In this document: positions 47,001-57,014 of the stretch, in pieces
Layout: the number at the start of each line of letters is the position of its first letter
Position numbering within the stretch: position 1 is the stretch's first letter
Assembly: GCF_001949145.1 (NCBI RefSeq)
Contig: NW_019091379.1
Location: 192,367-256,366 of the forward strand
Origin: Acanthaster planci
Lineage: Eukaryota > Echinodermata > Asteroidea > Valvatida > Acanthasteridae
DNA: 64,000 nt
Reading direction: 5' to 3'
Made by a program: the position numbers and the translations under genes
Notes under the pieces: model-generated
The model's database searches: none
Told to the model about the DNA's origin: nothing
What the model saw: only the letters and a program-made list of their open reading frames with translations

Positions 47001-50000
47001 TCATTTTCCAATTTGCTTAGCAAGACCGTGGGTCAAGGGGATCTTCAATTTTCAAAGAGGTACATGTAAAGCTGGCCTTAATATTTTTAGAAATAAAAGA
47101 GTGTGAGTGGCCAAGGAGAGGTACCAGATGCCTACAGATTCCACTTTGCCCCCATTCACTCGGTGCATTCCCCCCCCCCATCCCATTCAAAGTCTGGGCT
47201 TATGGGAGACCACAATGCTAGGCAACCCAGATAACATTCACCAGACCCACAGACACAAGCCCAATATGTCAACAACAGTTCAACTTATACACTATGTCAA
47301 AGTCCAAGGTTAAGTCCTCTCCAGCAGTCTTTAGCCTGCTGAGCAATCTCTGCCCTGTGCACATGCCTCGATGGTGATTGGGTGTTTCAAGTTTTGGACA
47401 CCCCTCAAAGTAAATCTTTTTTTTTCTGTATCATAATATCCATTTGTGAACACCAGTCTTATGTAGAGTGTATGATCTTATCGATAAATAAAATCTGTGA
47501 TGAATTCATTTATCAACAGAGAATGAAACTGCTTTTCAAATCATCCCATTTCGAATATTTCAACATTTTTATTCATAGTACTAAATTTGCTGTTTACACC
47601 TGTGCACAGAACCAGTGCATTTAGATAGCATTTCTTCCTCACCTTGTATTGGTACATGTACATTGTACATGTACATCAGTTATACCTCATTTGTTAAATA
47701 TGTACTTACAACATTTTCTGGGATCTTGTAGCCTTTGAGGTATTTGACATTCTCGTGGGTTTCATTGATGATTTCAGTCAGTTTCTTGCCATCTATCATC
47801 TCCTCAAACACCCACATGTTGACAGTGTTGTCAAAGTCGGCATGGGCCTTGGCGTTCACGCCGACAATCCTGGCAATGGCAGAACCCCTGCAAACATGGC
47901 AAAGGAAAAGATACATGTACATAAACAAACGGCCTAGAAAAAGAATCACTTAGACCATATCATCCAAGCAACTCAAGGCAATCATGTAATGAGGATACGT
48001 ACCATACAGGCCAAGAAATTTGTGGATTAATGTTTTGATGTCAGCTTTCTGGGGGGTGTGGCTAACTTTGAGCATTTTACATACATGTACACTGTACATA
48101 TATGTGGAAGGTAAAGAAATGGAACTGTCCCCCAAAATCGCCTTTCATTATTTTTCAAGGAATGACATTGGTGTAGTGTTTCTTTCCTCGCCTTCCCCCT
48201 CTGCAGTCCAGGTTCAAGTCCCGACCCAGTCCACATGTGGATTGGGTTTTTAGTCCCTACATGTACATGTACCTGATTCGGTGAAGTGTAACAAGAACAT
48301 TCCTCTGGGGTTTTTCTTCCCACCACTAAAACTCTAACTGCTTCTCACTGTCTTTTCTCTACAGGTTTCTTCAGGCTTGCAAACTAAGGTGCTTAGGGCA
48401 CTTTTGAGGAATCCTTGGTGTCATTACCAGAAATAATCAATGACAATGATGACGATGAATAAGGACAGTGCCGGTAGGGGAAAGGTTTGACACTTGATGC
48501 CTTAGATTTCTAATGTGGATGTGCATGTGTCTAACATTCTTTCATCTCAGCTGGGTAGAGTGCAGACAAAAATGTTTAGCAGCATGTTTGTTTCAATAAT
48601 AATATATTTAACCCTAACCCTCCTCAATCCTTCACCTGTTGGAGGACTGAGGAGGGTTAGGGTTAATAATATAGTACGGTGTATTTTGGTAGAAGATTCT
48701 GATCTCTGGTGATTCGCAGATGGTATGCACATATGTACATATATGTAGATAACTGAAAGGTACATGTATACCCCCCCTCAAAAAAAAAAAGAAGAAGAAA
48801 CTGACCTCAATCAGGAGATTGCTGAATAAAATAATTCAGTAATCTCCTGATTGAGGTCATGCTTGTAGACTGAGCAACGTGTATGTCCCACGCATGATCA
48901 GGATCAAAGTTCATGAATGAGGGCATAGGGCTACGATATCCAAAAAAATCCACGTAGAGCTAGAATAATCTTACAAGGCGAGCATCCAAATAAGAAATAC
49001 ACATGGTAACACTTGAATGGAAAGATGGCGTACAGACAAGGTTTAAAACAATAGAGTTCTAAGAAAACAGGTGTACATGTATGCTGTACATTGTACATGT
49101 GTACACTGTACTGAAGATTTTGGTATATGTACCAGGACATGGAAAACAATGGCTAGGCCCAGGACTCGATTTACTCGGTGCACGCATGCATCCGTGCATG
49201 TAGATTATTGCTTGTGCACGTAGCTTTTTCAGTTAAACCGAGCACTTTTTAACCTCCAAAATACTCATTTCCTGCATATATATTTACCAATAAGTGAGAG
49301 AAAGAATAAAGTTTGTTGAATTCTTGACCAGATAGTGTACGGAATGTGTTATTTCTTTCTCCCATTCCTAGCAGCAGATTCATAGTACATGTACACACCT
49401 AACCTTATCTTTGGCTTATAATCCTTAAATTGCTATATACAGGAATATGCGCTACCCATATTCGCAAAATTATGATGCATGTAGGTTTTTCCCGGTGCGT
49501 ATGAGTTTTTTTGTCTACATGCACCAGTGCATGCCACTTTTTTTGTAAATTGAGCCCTAGCTAGGTCCAACTGGGATTTCACCAAATGGAAAATACAAAA
49601 TTGATAATGTACGGTGAGCAATAGGGTTGTGCCGAATATACAAATATTCTATTGATTATCAAATATTTGAATATTATTTTCCAAATTTGAATATTCAAGT
49701 GCCAAATTCATGAAAAGGAGGGGAAAATTTTCTTTTGTTTTAAATGAAAAAATTGCAATGTGGAGGCTTGTATCAAGCAGATTCAAATAAAAAGCGTCAG
49801 AAATGTTACGATTGAAAAAGCAAATTATTCACTGAACAGTTTAAAAGGAACTGAAATTTTCAAGTGGGCAAGAAGTACCAGTATTGTTGATCTCTTAAGT
49901 CTTGCTAAACTGTGACTGGAGATACTCCTAGATGTGAGAAGCTATTGTAATACTGTACAATTGTGTGCGTTATGGCAACTGATTTTGTATATGGTTTGTT

Positions 50001-50870
50001 CATCAACAATCTGCAAGTTGGTACAACCGAATATTCCGATGTTTGATCAAATTGAAGGTCAAATATTCAAACAATGAGTTATTCGAATTGCCTCACCCCT
50101 AATGAGCAAACACATGACCATGTCTAGTTCCTTTTTCCCCCTTTCTTCTATTGTATGTACAATGCATAGGTAGACTACACTTCACTACAATCACTCATCG
50201 AGCATATCTGATCTCAGCATGCCATGACAGAAGTATGCATATATTAATTGGGCTAGATCGCAATGCCACGACAGCAAAAGAAAAGAAATTGTGCAATGCC
50301 ATAATTATAATTAAATTGGATTAATTACAGTTCGTGTATCTACATGATCGCCATTTCACTTGTGACATACTACAGATCCAAGTTCACGGTGACGCTACCA
50401 GACATGAGAGAAGAACATCTCAGTAAGATGAAACACACTCATCAGAATCTGATGTCTCTGAGCTATGATAAAACAAAATGGTGAAAAACAGCCTCATGAG
50501 TATCATGAGTGTTTTCAAAAATTTTGGACACAAATCTACGACTTTCATTTTTGAGACATGGTCCGAACCATTGAGCAAGGAGATACCCCAATGACATGTC
50601 AATGACCGAATAAACATGATGAGTGAATAAATTAGGGTCTGGTAGGGCTTAGTACGCGTACGTACGCCTATGCCTCCCATCGACACAATGCATGCATGCA
50701 AAATTCTACCTCCATGGCTATACTGACTATCGTCTTTCCCAATACCATGCATTAGATCATTACATGTCCATCATGCCCAGGCATGACCGCCGTTTAGTTT
50801 TCTCATTTTTCTAATCTTACCAGTTGCCAGAGCCAACGATGCAAACCTTTCGGGGACTTGTGGAAGACAT
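38028..50870 (-). CDS. GPD1: Glycerol-3-phosphate dehydrogenase [NAD+], cytosolic (eight exons)
   Basis: Coding exons in transcript order: 50870-50821, 47887-47710, 45470-45330, 44293-44155, 41503-41391 (or its duplicate 42980-42868), 40600-40370, 39414-39308, 38124-38028. All junctions are GT-AG, phases agree, and the product is 351 residues (human GPD1 has 349). It interconverts dihydroxyacetone phosphate and glycerol 3-phosphate with NADH/NAD+ in the cytosol. Visible hallmarks are [15 protein letters not shown] (dinucleotide-binding loop, residues 8-22), [23 protein letters not shown] with a Lys at 123, [16 protein letters not shown] with the catalytic-type Lys207, [33 protein letters not shown] and the C-terminal HPVHM. 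There is no mitochondrial presequence. The ATG at 50870 has G at -3. An overlapping upstream ORF starts at 50950. Exon 5 appears twice (see findings). GPD1L is the main alternative name for this family member. Confidence 0.95.
41988..42170. repeat. 61-bp tandem repeat x3 (one unit at 43466)
   Basis: Three units start at 41988, 42049 and 42110, each beginning ATTATGCCTCTGAACCCT and ending GAAACCTGAAG. The duplicate copy of the region has a single unit at about 43466-43525. It is intronic, between GPD1 exons 4 and 5. Confidence 0.9.
42868..42980 (-). CDS. GPD1: Second copy of GPD1 exon 5
   Basis: It encodes the same 37 residues as 41391-41503 ([19 protein letters not shown]... to CGALK), with one synonymous change (ATT for ATC, Ile). 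Both copies have usable splice sites. Each is 113 bases, so including both would add 113 bases and break the frame. They could only be used one at a time. The surrounding introns are almost identical too. Confidence 0.85.
44487..44706. repeat. 21-bp minisatellite, ~10.5 units
   Basis: The unit CTGAGGACAACCGACTAACC(A) is repeated about ten times with almost no variation (one unit has AACTGAC for AACCGAC). It lies in the GPD1 intron between exons 3 and 4. Because 21 is a multiple of three, long open frames with seven-residue repeats appear on minus, but they are not genes. Confidence 0.95.
45471..47709 (-). other. GPD1 intron 2, dense in TACATGTA words
   Basis: No coding exon beyond those listed. 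Palindromic TACATGTA/GTACATGTAC words cluster at 45655-45690, 46430-46440, 46645-46692, 46735-46750, 46960-46975 and 47654-47675. Confidence 0.5.
48608..48666. mobile_element. 59-bp TTAA-flanked palindrome, second copy
   Basis: Same size and design as 14669-14727: TTAA, CCCTAACCCTCCT arm, loop, AGGAGGGTTAGGG arm, TTAA. It differs from the first copy by only a few bases. It lies in GPD1 intron 1. Confidence 0.65.
48802..48859. repeat. Near-perfect 26-bp stem hairpin
   Basis: The arms TGACCTCAATCAGGAGATT (48802-48820) and AATCTCCTGATTGAGGTCA (48841-48859) are exact reverse complements. After one mismatch, CTGAAT/ATTCAG continues the stem around a six-base AAAATA loop. Confidence 0.85.
49622..50101. 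mobile_element. hAT-type MITE (480 bp) with 8-bp target duplication
   Basis: The left end TAGGGTTGTGCCGAATA and the right end (reverse complement TAGGGGTGAGGCAATTCGAATA) form terminal inverted repeats starting TAGGG. The flanks are GTGAGCAA (49614-49621) and ATGAGCAA (50102-50109), an 8-base target-site duplication with one change. TIR and duplication length are both typical of hAT transposons. The interior is AT-rich with ATATTTGAATATT-like subterminal repeats and no transposase. Confidence 0.85.
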
Positions 50871-51176
50871 TTCAAAAGAAGAACGACTGCCGCTCCAGCT
50901 GCGAATCCAAATAAATTGAGAAGCTCTCTGAGCTGAGGGTCCTGGGACATGCAGCAGAACCAACTTTACTAACGTGCGGGTACCTGCGGCTTCTATCTCC
51001 CCGCCGCGCGCCGTGCGTGTACGTGTCTCAGCTCAGCTCATTAATTGACCATGGCGAATTGAAGTTTCAATAGAGGGCGCTGCTCCAGGAGCCAGTGGTC
51101 TAATGCAACAAAAAAAAAAAAAAAAAAAAAGCTTAAAAGGGGCCCAATTGTCGCTCGACGCAGTTTGAGAGAAAGT
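50871..51176. promoter_or_regulatory. Shared bidirectional promoter region of GPD1 and NTAQ1
   Basis: The start codons of the two divergent genes are 306 bases apart, so both promoters and 5' leaders must lie here or overlap exon 1. The centre is GC-rich (about 50995-51025, CCCCGCCGCGCGCCGTGCG) with no TATA box, as is usual for bidirectional housekeeping promoters. A CTCF-core-like TAGAGGGCGCTG lies at 51071-51082 and an A-run of about 22 bases at 51110-51131. Confidence 0.7.
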
Positions 51177-51332
51177 ATGACGTTTCCTTCAAGAGAGGAC
51201 TGTGTTTACACAGCCTGTTACTGGTATGTCATCAGTGCTGAAATTTTGGCACTAAGGCCGAGACCTTTTCAAATGAGCCAGGCTTTGGCGTGAAGGGGTT
51301 AGGCCAGCTGCGGTTGGACGTTGTCTTCATAC

Positions 51333-51374
<42 letters not shown>

Positions 51375-54300
51375 TATTCATGCCAAAAATTCAATATACA
51401 TCACAAGCAAGATGGGCATAGGGGAAACAAAAGTAATACGGAATCACTGTGGTCACAGACCTGTCTCCCCACATTAAGGTGTTACTATGCTCTGTGTTAC
51501 CCCCAGAACTGTGGGGTCCGATGTCCGCTCCTCTCGAACGTGGGAGAGGAGTGGGCTTCGGACCCCACAGTTCCGGGGGTAACTCTGTGTTAATCGCAAA
51601 GCTGGCCAATGTGGACGACGCCCCAGCTATAATGTTACATGTATCATGACTATCGATATAATAAAGTTGGGACAGTCCCAACTGTAGTGTTGCACCTGGG
51701 CTTGCCTAACAATTGTTGACCAATTTACATGTATATAGAAATTTTCTCAACCTTGTCCAATTTTATAAATTATGCATTCTTACACTTGACATTCATCTAA
51801 AATATTGTTATATGATACTTCATGACATGACAATTGGCAATGAATAAACAATGAATAGGCCTAGGCCAATATGACTTTGGTACATGCTAGAAGTAGAAAC
51901 ATGCACCCTGGACCTCTGTGCTGTAGTTGGGCCAGCCCAACTACAGCACTCTATTTGGGACGGGCCCAACTATAGTTGGGTTTGATGTCATACTCATAGT
52001 TGGGGTGTAACACATCTACTGGGCTAGCCTGTGTTATATCATGTATGTCATGTGAACAAGAAAGTAACAATGGTCAAGCAAGCAGGGGTCAACATTAAGC
52101 GAGCGCGCCTTTTGCATCCAACAAACCATGATTAGCACCTTAGCCCATCATAAAGCGAGAGGTCGGGTGCTGAAATAAGCACCAGGCCATTACTGATCCT
52201 TTTTGATATGATGACACGCTTTATTCCATAGAAATCGTTTGGATACATAACGCATGCTTATCATGGAATATACGGACATCATTGGCCAGTTTGCCGTCAT
52301 GATTAGATGACTCGCATTGTGTGAATTGTCCATAATTGTTGTGAATTGTCTACTGTAGTAATTTTTACAAGGATTAAGACAAGTTTTTATCAATTTTGAA
52401 GACAATTTTTTGAAGCTTTCCTCCCCATTCATGCCATTCAATCAGCAAAAACACATTGACCCCCCCCAAATTTCCAACCTACATGTACTGACCCTATTTT
52501 GAGAGGCATATAATCGAAAGCAGAACTATTTTATTTTTTGGCCTGATATGACTTGCCTGAATTAGCTCCTGGATTCAGTGAAACAGATCCCCTAAACCCC
52601 TGGAATTTGAAAGGCCAGGAGCTGTTTTTAGCTTCTGGGTAAAAAAGGTTAATGTCGACCCCTTAGCAAGCAGAGTTGGAGGGCAAGCTTTGTAATACAA
52701 AGCCCTGTATCAGTACTAGTAGGATAGACTCATCAAGTAACGTTAAACCATGGTTAAACCTTTTGTGCATTCAATGTAAAATTAAAATAACAAAGAACAA
52801 CCTGCAGTAAACAATACATAACCTGGTAACCTTTATTAATGCAGTTAAATTTTCTACATCTGCCCACCGGCAGCGGCCATTTATGTCATTAGAAATGAGA
52901 TGTGAGGAAAGGGCTTTAGTAGCTTGGGGCAATATTCATGTAGGCCTCCTCCTAGAACTCTGGTGTTTGCCATCTGTCCACTCCCACAAGCAAACCCCAG
53001 AGTTCTGGGGGTAGGGGCAATATTTCATCTGTCACTTTTGAATTTTCTGTGCAGTGAAGAGAATGTATGGAAATTATGTGAGCATGCTCAAAGACACCAG
53101 CTAAAACACATCTTTGCTGTCTTCATTTCCAATTCTGCAAAAATGGTAGGTGGTTACTTCAGTTATTTGAAAATTTGCCAGAACTCCCAGAAGATCTTGA
53201 GCATATCTGGGGAATGAATCAAAAATCCATTGTTTTGTAGGTTTTGTACTTTGAGGAATGATTTTTATCAGTTTTCAAAGAAATCAGAATGAAAGCCAGA
53301 ATGTTATTCAAGTAACATCAAAATCTCAGGTTTGGCTATCAGCCCTAATCAGTAAGGTATGTTAGAAAATAAAGTGAGTTGAAAATGAAGGTTTCAGTCT
53401 CAATATAATGATCACTGTCATTGCAAGATACTGTTGTTGTCTGTTTTATTTATAAAGGGTAGCCTCATCAGTTATGAAAACCGTTATTCCTCAGGTCCCT
53501 ATTTATATATAGAAACAAAATAAAGATACGACAAAAATATGCTCACTAAAATTGATCCATAAAATAAGGTTAAAATTGAATAAAAAACTGTTAAAATATA
53601 ATAAAAGATGATAAGGTAAAACTAAAGTAAAATTTGAAAATAGTGAAGTTACCCAGAATTAAACATAATACATTGGCTAACATTTGATTTAATAATTCAA
53701 TTAATCATAAAAAGAAAAGAACAAAATTTTAGGGTCCTAATCTCTCTTCTGTGTGTGTTTGCGTTTTTGTTTTGGTTTGTTTTTTCATTGTGTAAAAGAA
53801 GTTTCCAGTTACACCCAAGGCAGTTCCGCTAGTTCCAGTACGTTTGTTGTACTCGTATCAACATTCAGGCAACCAAGATGCATAACACATGTACAAACTG
53901 TACAAGTACATGCTAGTGCCATATCATGAAAACCAGTCAAGTGCAGTTCCAATTAATCCCTGATCATGTTGATTACTTGTGTTTCAGATTCCCATTTGGC
54001 ACCAGAGAGAAAGAAAAGGCCCTGACGAACCAGTTGTGTGGGTGAGAGTCTGTTAACCTTAATCCACCAGGTGCCAGCATTGTAGAGGAGTCCATCAAAA
54101 GTCATAGCTAGCCCCCCCATATCCAGTCTTAAGCCAAGTCATTAGCCAGTCAAACGGACTGCGACAACAGCATTCCTTTGTTATTGTTCTCCCTGTCACT
54201 TGTGACTGGTCTTGTGAAAGGACTTGTGAAGGGAATTGTCAAAGTACCTGCGATGGGCTTGGCTACACCACTGTCAGATGCAGTGGAAATCACATAGTTT

Positions 54301-55628
54301 GAATCTTGCTGGGTTATGGATGGTTAGGGTCAGACCTAACCAGGGCTGAGAATACCAACTGAAAATGGGCAGTTTGTCTTCTTTTAGAGTTTCGATGGCT
54401 ACATCGTTTACTCTACGTTGCTTCATTTTTTTTTCAGGATTATCATGTGATTTGTCTGTATTGCCCAGAGGCAGGTGAGCCCCAGGTCTATGACCTGGAC
54501 TCCTTATTGCCCTTTCCGTGTCCTCTGACAACGTATCTGCAGAGTTCCATACAGCATGATGCTCTGCTGAAAATTCAGTACCACAGGTAAATAAAGTCAT
54601 AAGTCGTTAGTTTGTCAGTGTCTCTGATGGGCCCGTTGCCGAGGGCCCCCCCGGGAAGCTGACCTCCCTCCCATCAGTAAAAAGCATGATATATATATTT
54701 TGTTCCTGTGATGCGGCCTCCCTGAATGCCTGAAGCTGGCAACGGGGCTGGACGCTGAGCAACTGCCACAAGATCAAATATCACCAGCTCAAATTCTTGC
54801 AGTCTCTGTAAAGCAACTTTTTGAACACTTTGTCAGGAAAATCGGGGGGGGGGGGGATTACTGGTTAGAGCTGGAGATTGTTTTGGTTTTTTTCCTTTTA
54901 TGGACTATTTATTCTGCAAGAAAGGGGGTGGTATAATTATTGTCCTGGATAAGGACTGATTGGTTAAAATTGATTTCTTCAATAGTGCCTTTTGGTTTTT
55001 GCTTATAAATGTACCACTTTATCTACAGAAATAACAATTTAATACATGGGCAAGACTTGAGTTTCTTGTATTTGGATTAAGAATTTAGCCATCTTTTGAA
55101 TAACTTTTGTTTATTTTTTTGCTCAGGAAATTCCGAGTTGTACCGGCAGAAATCTTTTTGAAGACCTTTGCCTCGGATCGCTCTCACATGAAGACAGTAG
55201 ATGGTGGATGGATGAAACCCCCGCCTCCGTATCCCTGTATAGCAACAGCAGGTAGCTGACTCCCTATTCTTGACCTGCGCAAGTTCTGTATGTGCACATC
55301 AAAGCCCCGCCTTCGGTGCAATCCTGGATCACATCAGGAGTGCCACTCTGCCTGGACCAGTTCCTGTGGACTGTCCATTTCCCTGGCGCAGAGCGATGAC
55401 GTGCAAACATGCACATTTCAGTGAAGCCAGCTTCGCAGGAATGTACACAGTTTACGTGACACCATTTTGCACGGCATGATAATGTAGAATCTTGTAAAGC
55501 CTCCTTTTTTCACACTTCCTTTTGTTTCAGAATGCACAATGAACTTGGATGATTTCATCAGCATGGACGAAACTGTTGGAGTTGGCCAAGTAATGGATCT
55601 AGCAGCGTTTACTAAGCAGTTTACGTGA
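51177..55628 (+). CDS. NTAQ1: Protein N-terminal glutamine amidohydrolase (six exons)
   Basis: Coding exons 51177-51223, 53055-53145, 53988-54041, 54438-54586, 55127-55251 and 55531-55628, all GT-AG, in frame, 187 residues (human NTAQ1/WDYHV1 has 205; this one has a shorter N-terminus). The enzyme deamidates N-terminal Gln to Glu, feeding substrates into the Arg/N-degron pathway in cytosol and nucleus. The Cys-His-Asp triad is present: Cys16 in [13 protein letters not shown] (its codon split by intron 1), His67 in the WDYHV signature (split by the intron after W) and Asp83 in [29 protein letters not shown] and NLDDFISMD also match the family. The start at 51177 has A at -3 and gives [16 protein letters not shown]. 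It is divergent from GPD1. The stop TGA overlaps a CRE palindrome (55626-55633). Confidence 0.95.
51334..51374. repeat. (TTA)n microsatellite
   Basis: About 13-14 uninterrupted TTA units in NTAQ1 intron 1. Confidence 0.95.
51493..51586. mobile_element. Palindromic mini-element, arms ~45 bp
   Basis: The left arm has GTTACCCCCAGAACTGTGGG, then GTCCGATGTCCGCTCCTCTC. The right arm is its reverse complement with few mismatches, ending in a CCGGGGGTAAC stretch. There is almost no loop. A diverged relative lies at 52941-53019. Confidence 0.7.
52941..53019. mobile_element. Diverged relative of the palindrome at 51493
   Basis: The right arm holds AACCCCAGAGTTCTGGGGGT, matching (in complement) the ACCCCCAGAACTSTGGGGT core of the 51493 element. 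The left arm CCTAGAACTCTGGTGTTTGC is its decayed partner. It ends only about 35 bases before NTAQ1 exon 2. Confidence 0.6.
53146..53987 (+). other. NTAQ1 intron 2
   Basis: AT-rich intron, no repeat of note and no exon. Confidence 0.4.
54587..55126 (+). other. NTAQ1 intron 4
   Basis: It contains a C-rich GGGCCCCCCCGGG patch near 54645 and a G-run near 54845. No exon was found. Confidence 0.4.
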
Positions 55629-56139
55629 CGTCATCTTGCCATGGTCATTAGTTATGAAAACTGTAGTTTTACATGAAACCCTTACTGTGTTGTCAGTGCC
55701 TTTAGGTTGTTTTTGAAAGGTTATGTTGCATTTGGGATTCGTTGAAGATTTTTCAGTAACCAGTATATTGGAAATGCAATAGTTGTAGCAAGTATATTTG
55801 ATAAATCTACTATCCCACCTGGAAAGCATCAAGGCTCAACACAGTGCTTAATGTCAAGCATAGCCGAGTGAATGTTACTGGCCTATCATCAGTTCGGGGT
55901 TTGACCCACCAAATTCGTGTTCAAGTCCCCTCAAACATTTGTGGTTAATACAATATGATTAACCATCTTGATATCCAAGTGATACTGAATAATCATGCAA
56001 TATCAATGTATCAATGGACTGAAGTTGCTTGAGTTGGTGCAAGGAACTACTGTACAGTATTTTCTTAATCTTTTTCCGACCTGCCAAAGTCTTTCATTTA
56101 TCAAAATGCTTGATAAATTGAGTAATACATGTACTTAAC
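55629..56139 (+). other. Downstream region of NTAQ1
   Basis: Probably contains the 3' untranslated region. No canonical AATAAA was found close by; the nearest clear one is about 56810. Confidence 0.35.
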
Positions 56140-56600
56140 AATCAAATGGATTCATGGGTTGGATTTAAATGGGTTCAACACCGGCTGGTTCTGTTGGATT
56201 CAGTTTGTGGTATTTGTAGTGGGTTGTGTTGAATTTAACTGGCTTTATTTTGTTGGATTCTGATGGATCTGGCAGAGGTTCAGTCTAGCTCCATGTAACT
56301 GCTAAGTTCTGGGATTCATTGGGCTTTGCCATTTTGTTGGGAACTTGTAAATTCAGCTGGCTGTGCATTATTAAGTTGGCTTGGATTCAGCATGCTTCAC
56401 TCTTGCTACCTACCGAGTCTTCTGGGATTTAATGGCCTTTATTTGTTGGTTTCTCTTAGATTCAGCAGGTTTCTCTCTTACTGATGGCAGGTTCAATTGG
56501 ATGCGGCAGGCTCTCGCTACGTGATGGATCTCCTCGGGATTGAGTCGGCTTTGCTGTTTAGTTGGGTTCTCTCAGATTTAGAAGGCTTTAATCTCTTTGC
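56140..56600. repeat. Degenerate TTGGATTCAG-type repeat region
   Basis: Variants of TTGGATTCAGCNGGCTTT recur irregularly (for example near 56196, 56256, 56343, 56388, 56459). This suggests an old, strongly diverged minisatellite. Confidence 0.5.
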
Positions 56601-56701
56601 TTTGTTCCGCAGGAAAGTTAGAGAACACAATGTACATGTAGCAGAATTTCCAAAGTATTATTTGTATGTATGAAATGTAAGTGAACATGAATCTGGGTAT
56701 T

Positions 56702-57014
56702 TTAACCCAAACCCTACACAGTACTACGAATCACTAGTTGTAGTAAAATGTAGTATTCAGTCCTGTCGCTTGTAAGAGGACATGACCTTATTGTTCTCTG
56801 AAGCCATAAAATAAAATAGATAAGACAATGTACCATACAGTGCTGTGACACTATGAATGCATGGCTTTATTGTTCTCTGTATGAGTAACAATGGAAGTAA
56901 CCTAGCCAGAAGTAGTAATCTGTAGCGCTAGGTCCTTCAGGCTCAGACTACTACTTAGTATTTTGTAGTACTGTGTAGTGTAAGCCAAACAATATGCTTG
57001 GCGGTTAGGGTTAA
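56702..57014. mobile_element. ~313-bp inverted-repeat element bounded by TTAA
   Basis: It starts TTAACCCAAACCCTACACAG and ends with GGTTAGGGTTAA. CTACACAGTACTAC (56714-56727) is the exact reverse complement of GTAGTACTGTGTAG (56965-56978). The TTAA ends with CCC/GGG termini suggest a piggyBac-like non-autonomous element; the asymmetric distance of the inner repeats from each end leaves some doubt. Confidence 0.55.

Larger units (their letters stand above)
47888..50820 (-). other. GPD1 intron 1 with several small transposons
   Basis: The intron contains the second 59-bp TTAA palindrome (48608-48666), a near-perfect hairpin (48802-48859) and a hAT-type MITE (49622-50101). No other coding exon was found. 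Confidence 0.5.
51224..53054 (+). other. NTAQ1 intron 1
   Basis: It contains a TTA microsatellite, a tight palindrome at 51493-51586, a related one at 52941-53019 next to exon 2, and short AGTTGGG...CCCAACT inverted repeats at 51664-51681 and 51927-51980. No further exon was found. Confidence 0.5.
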
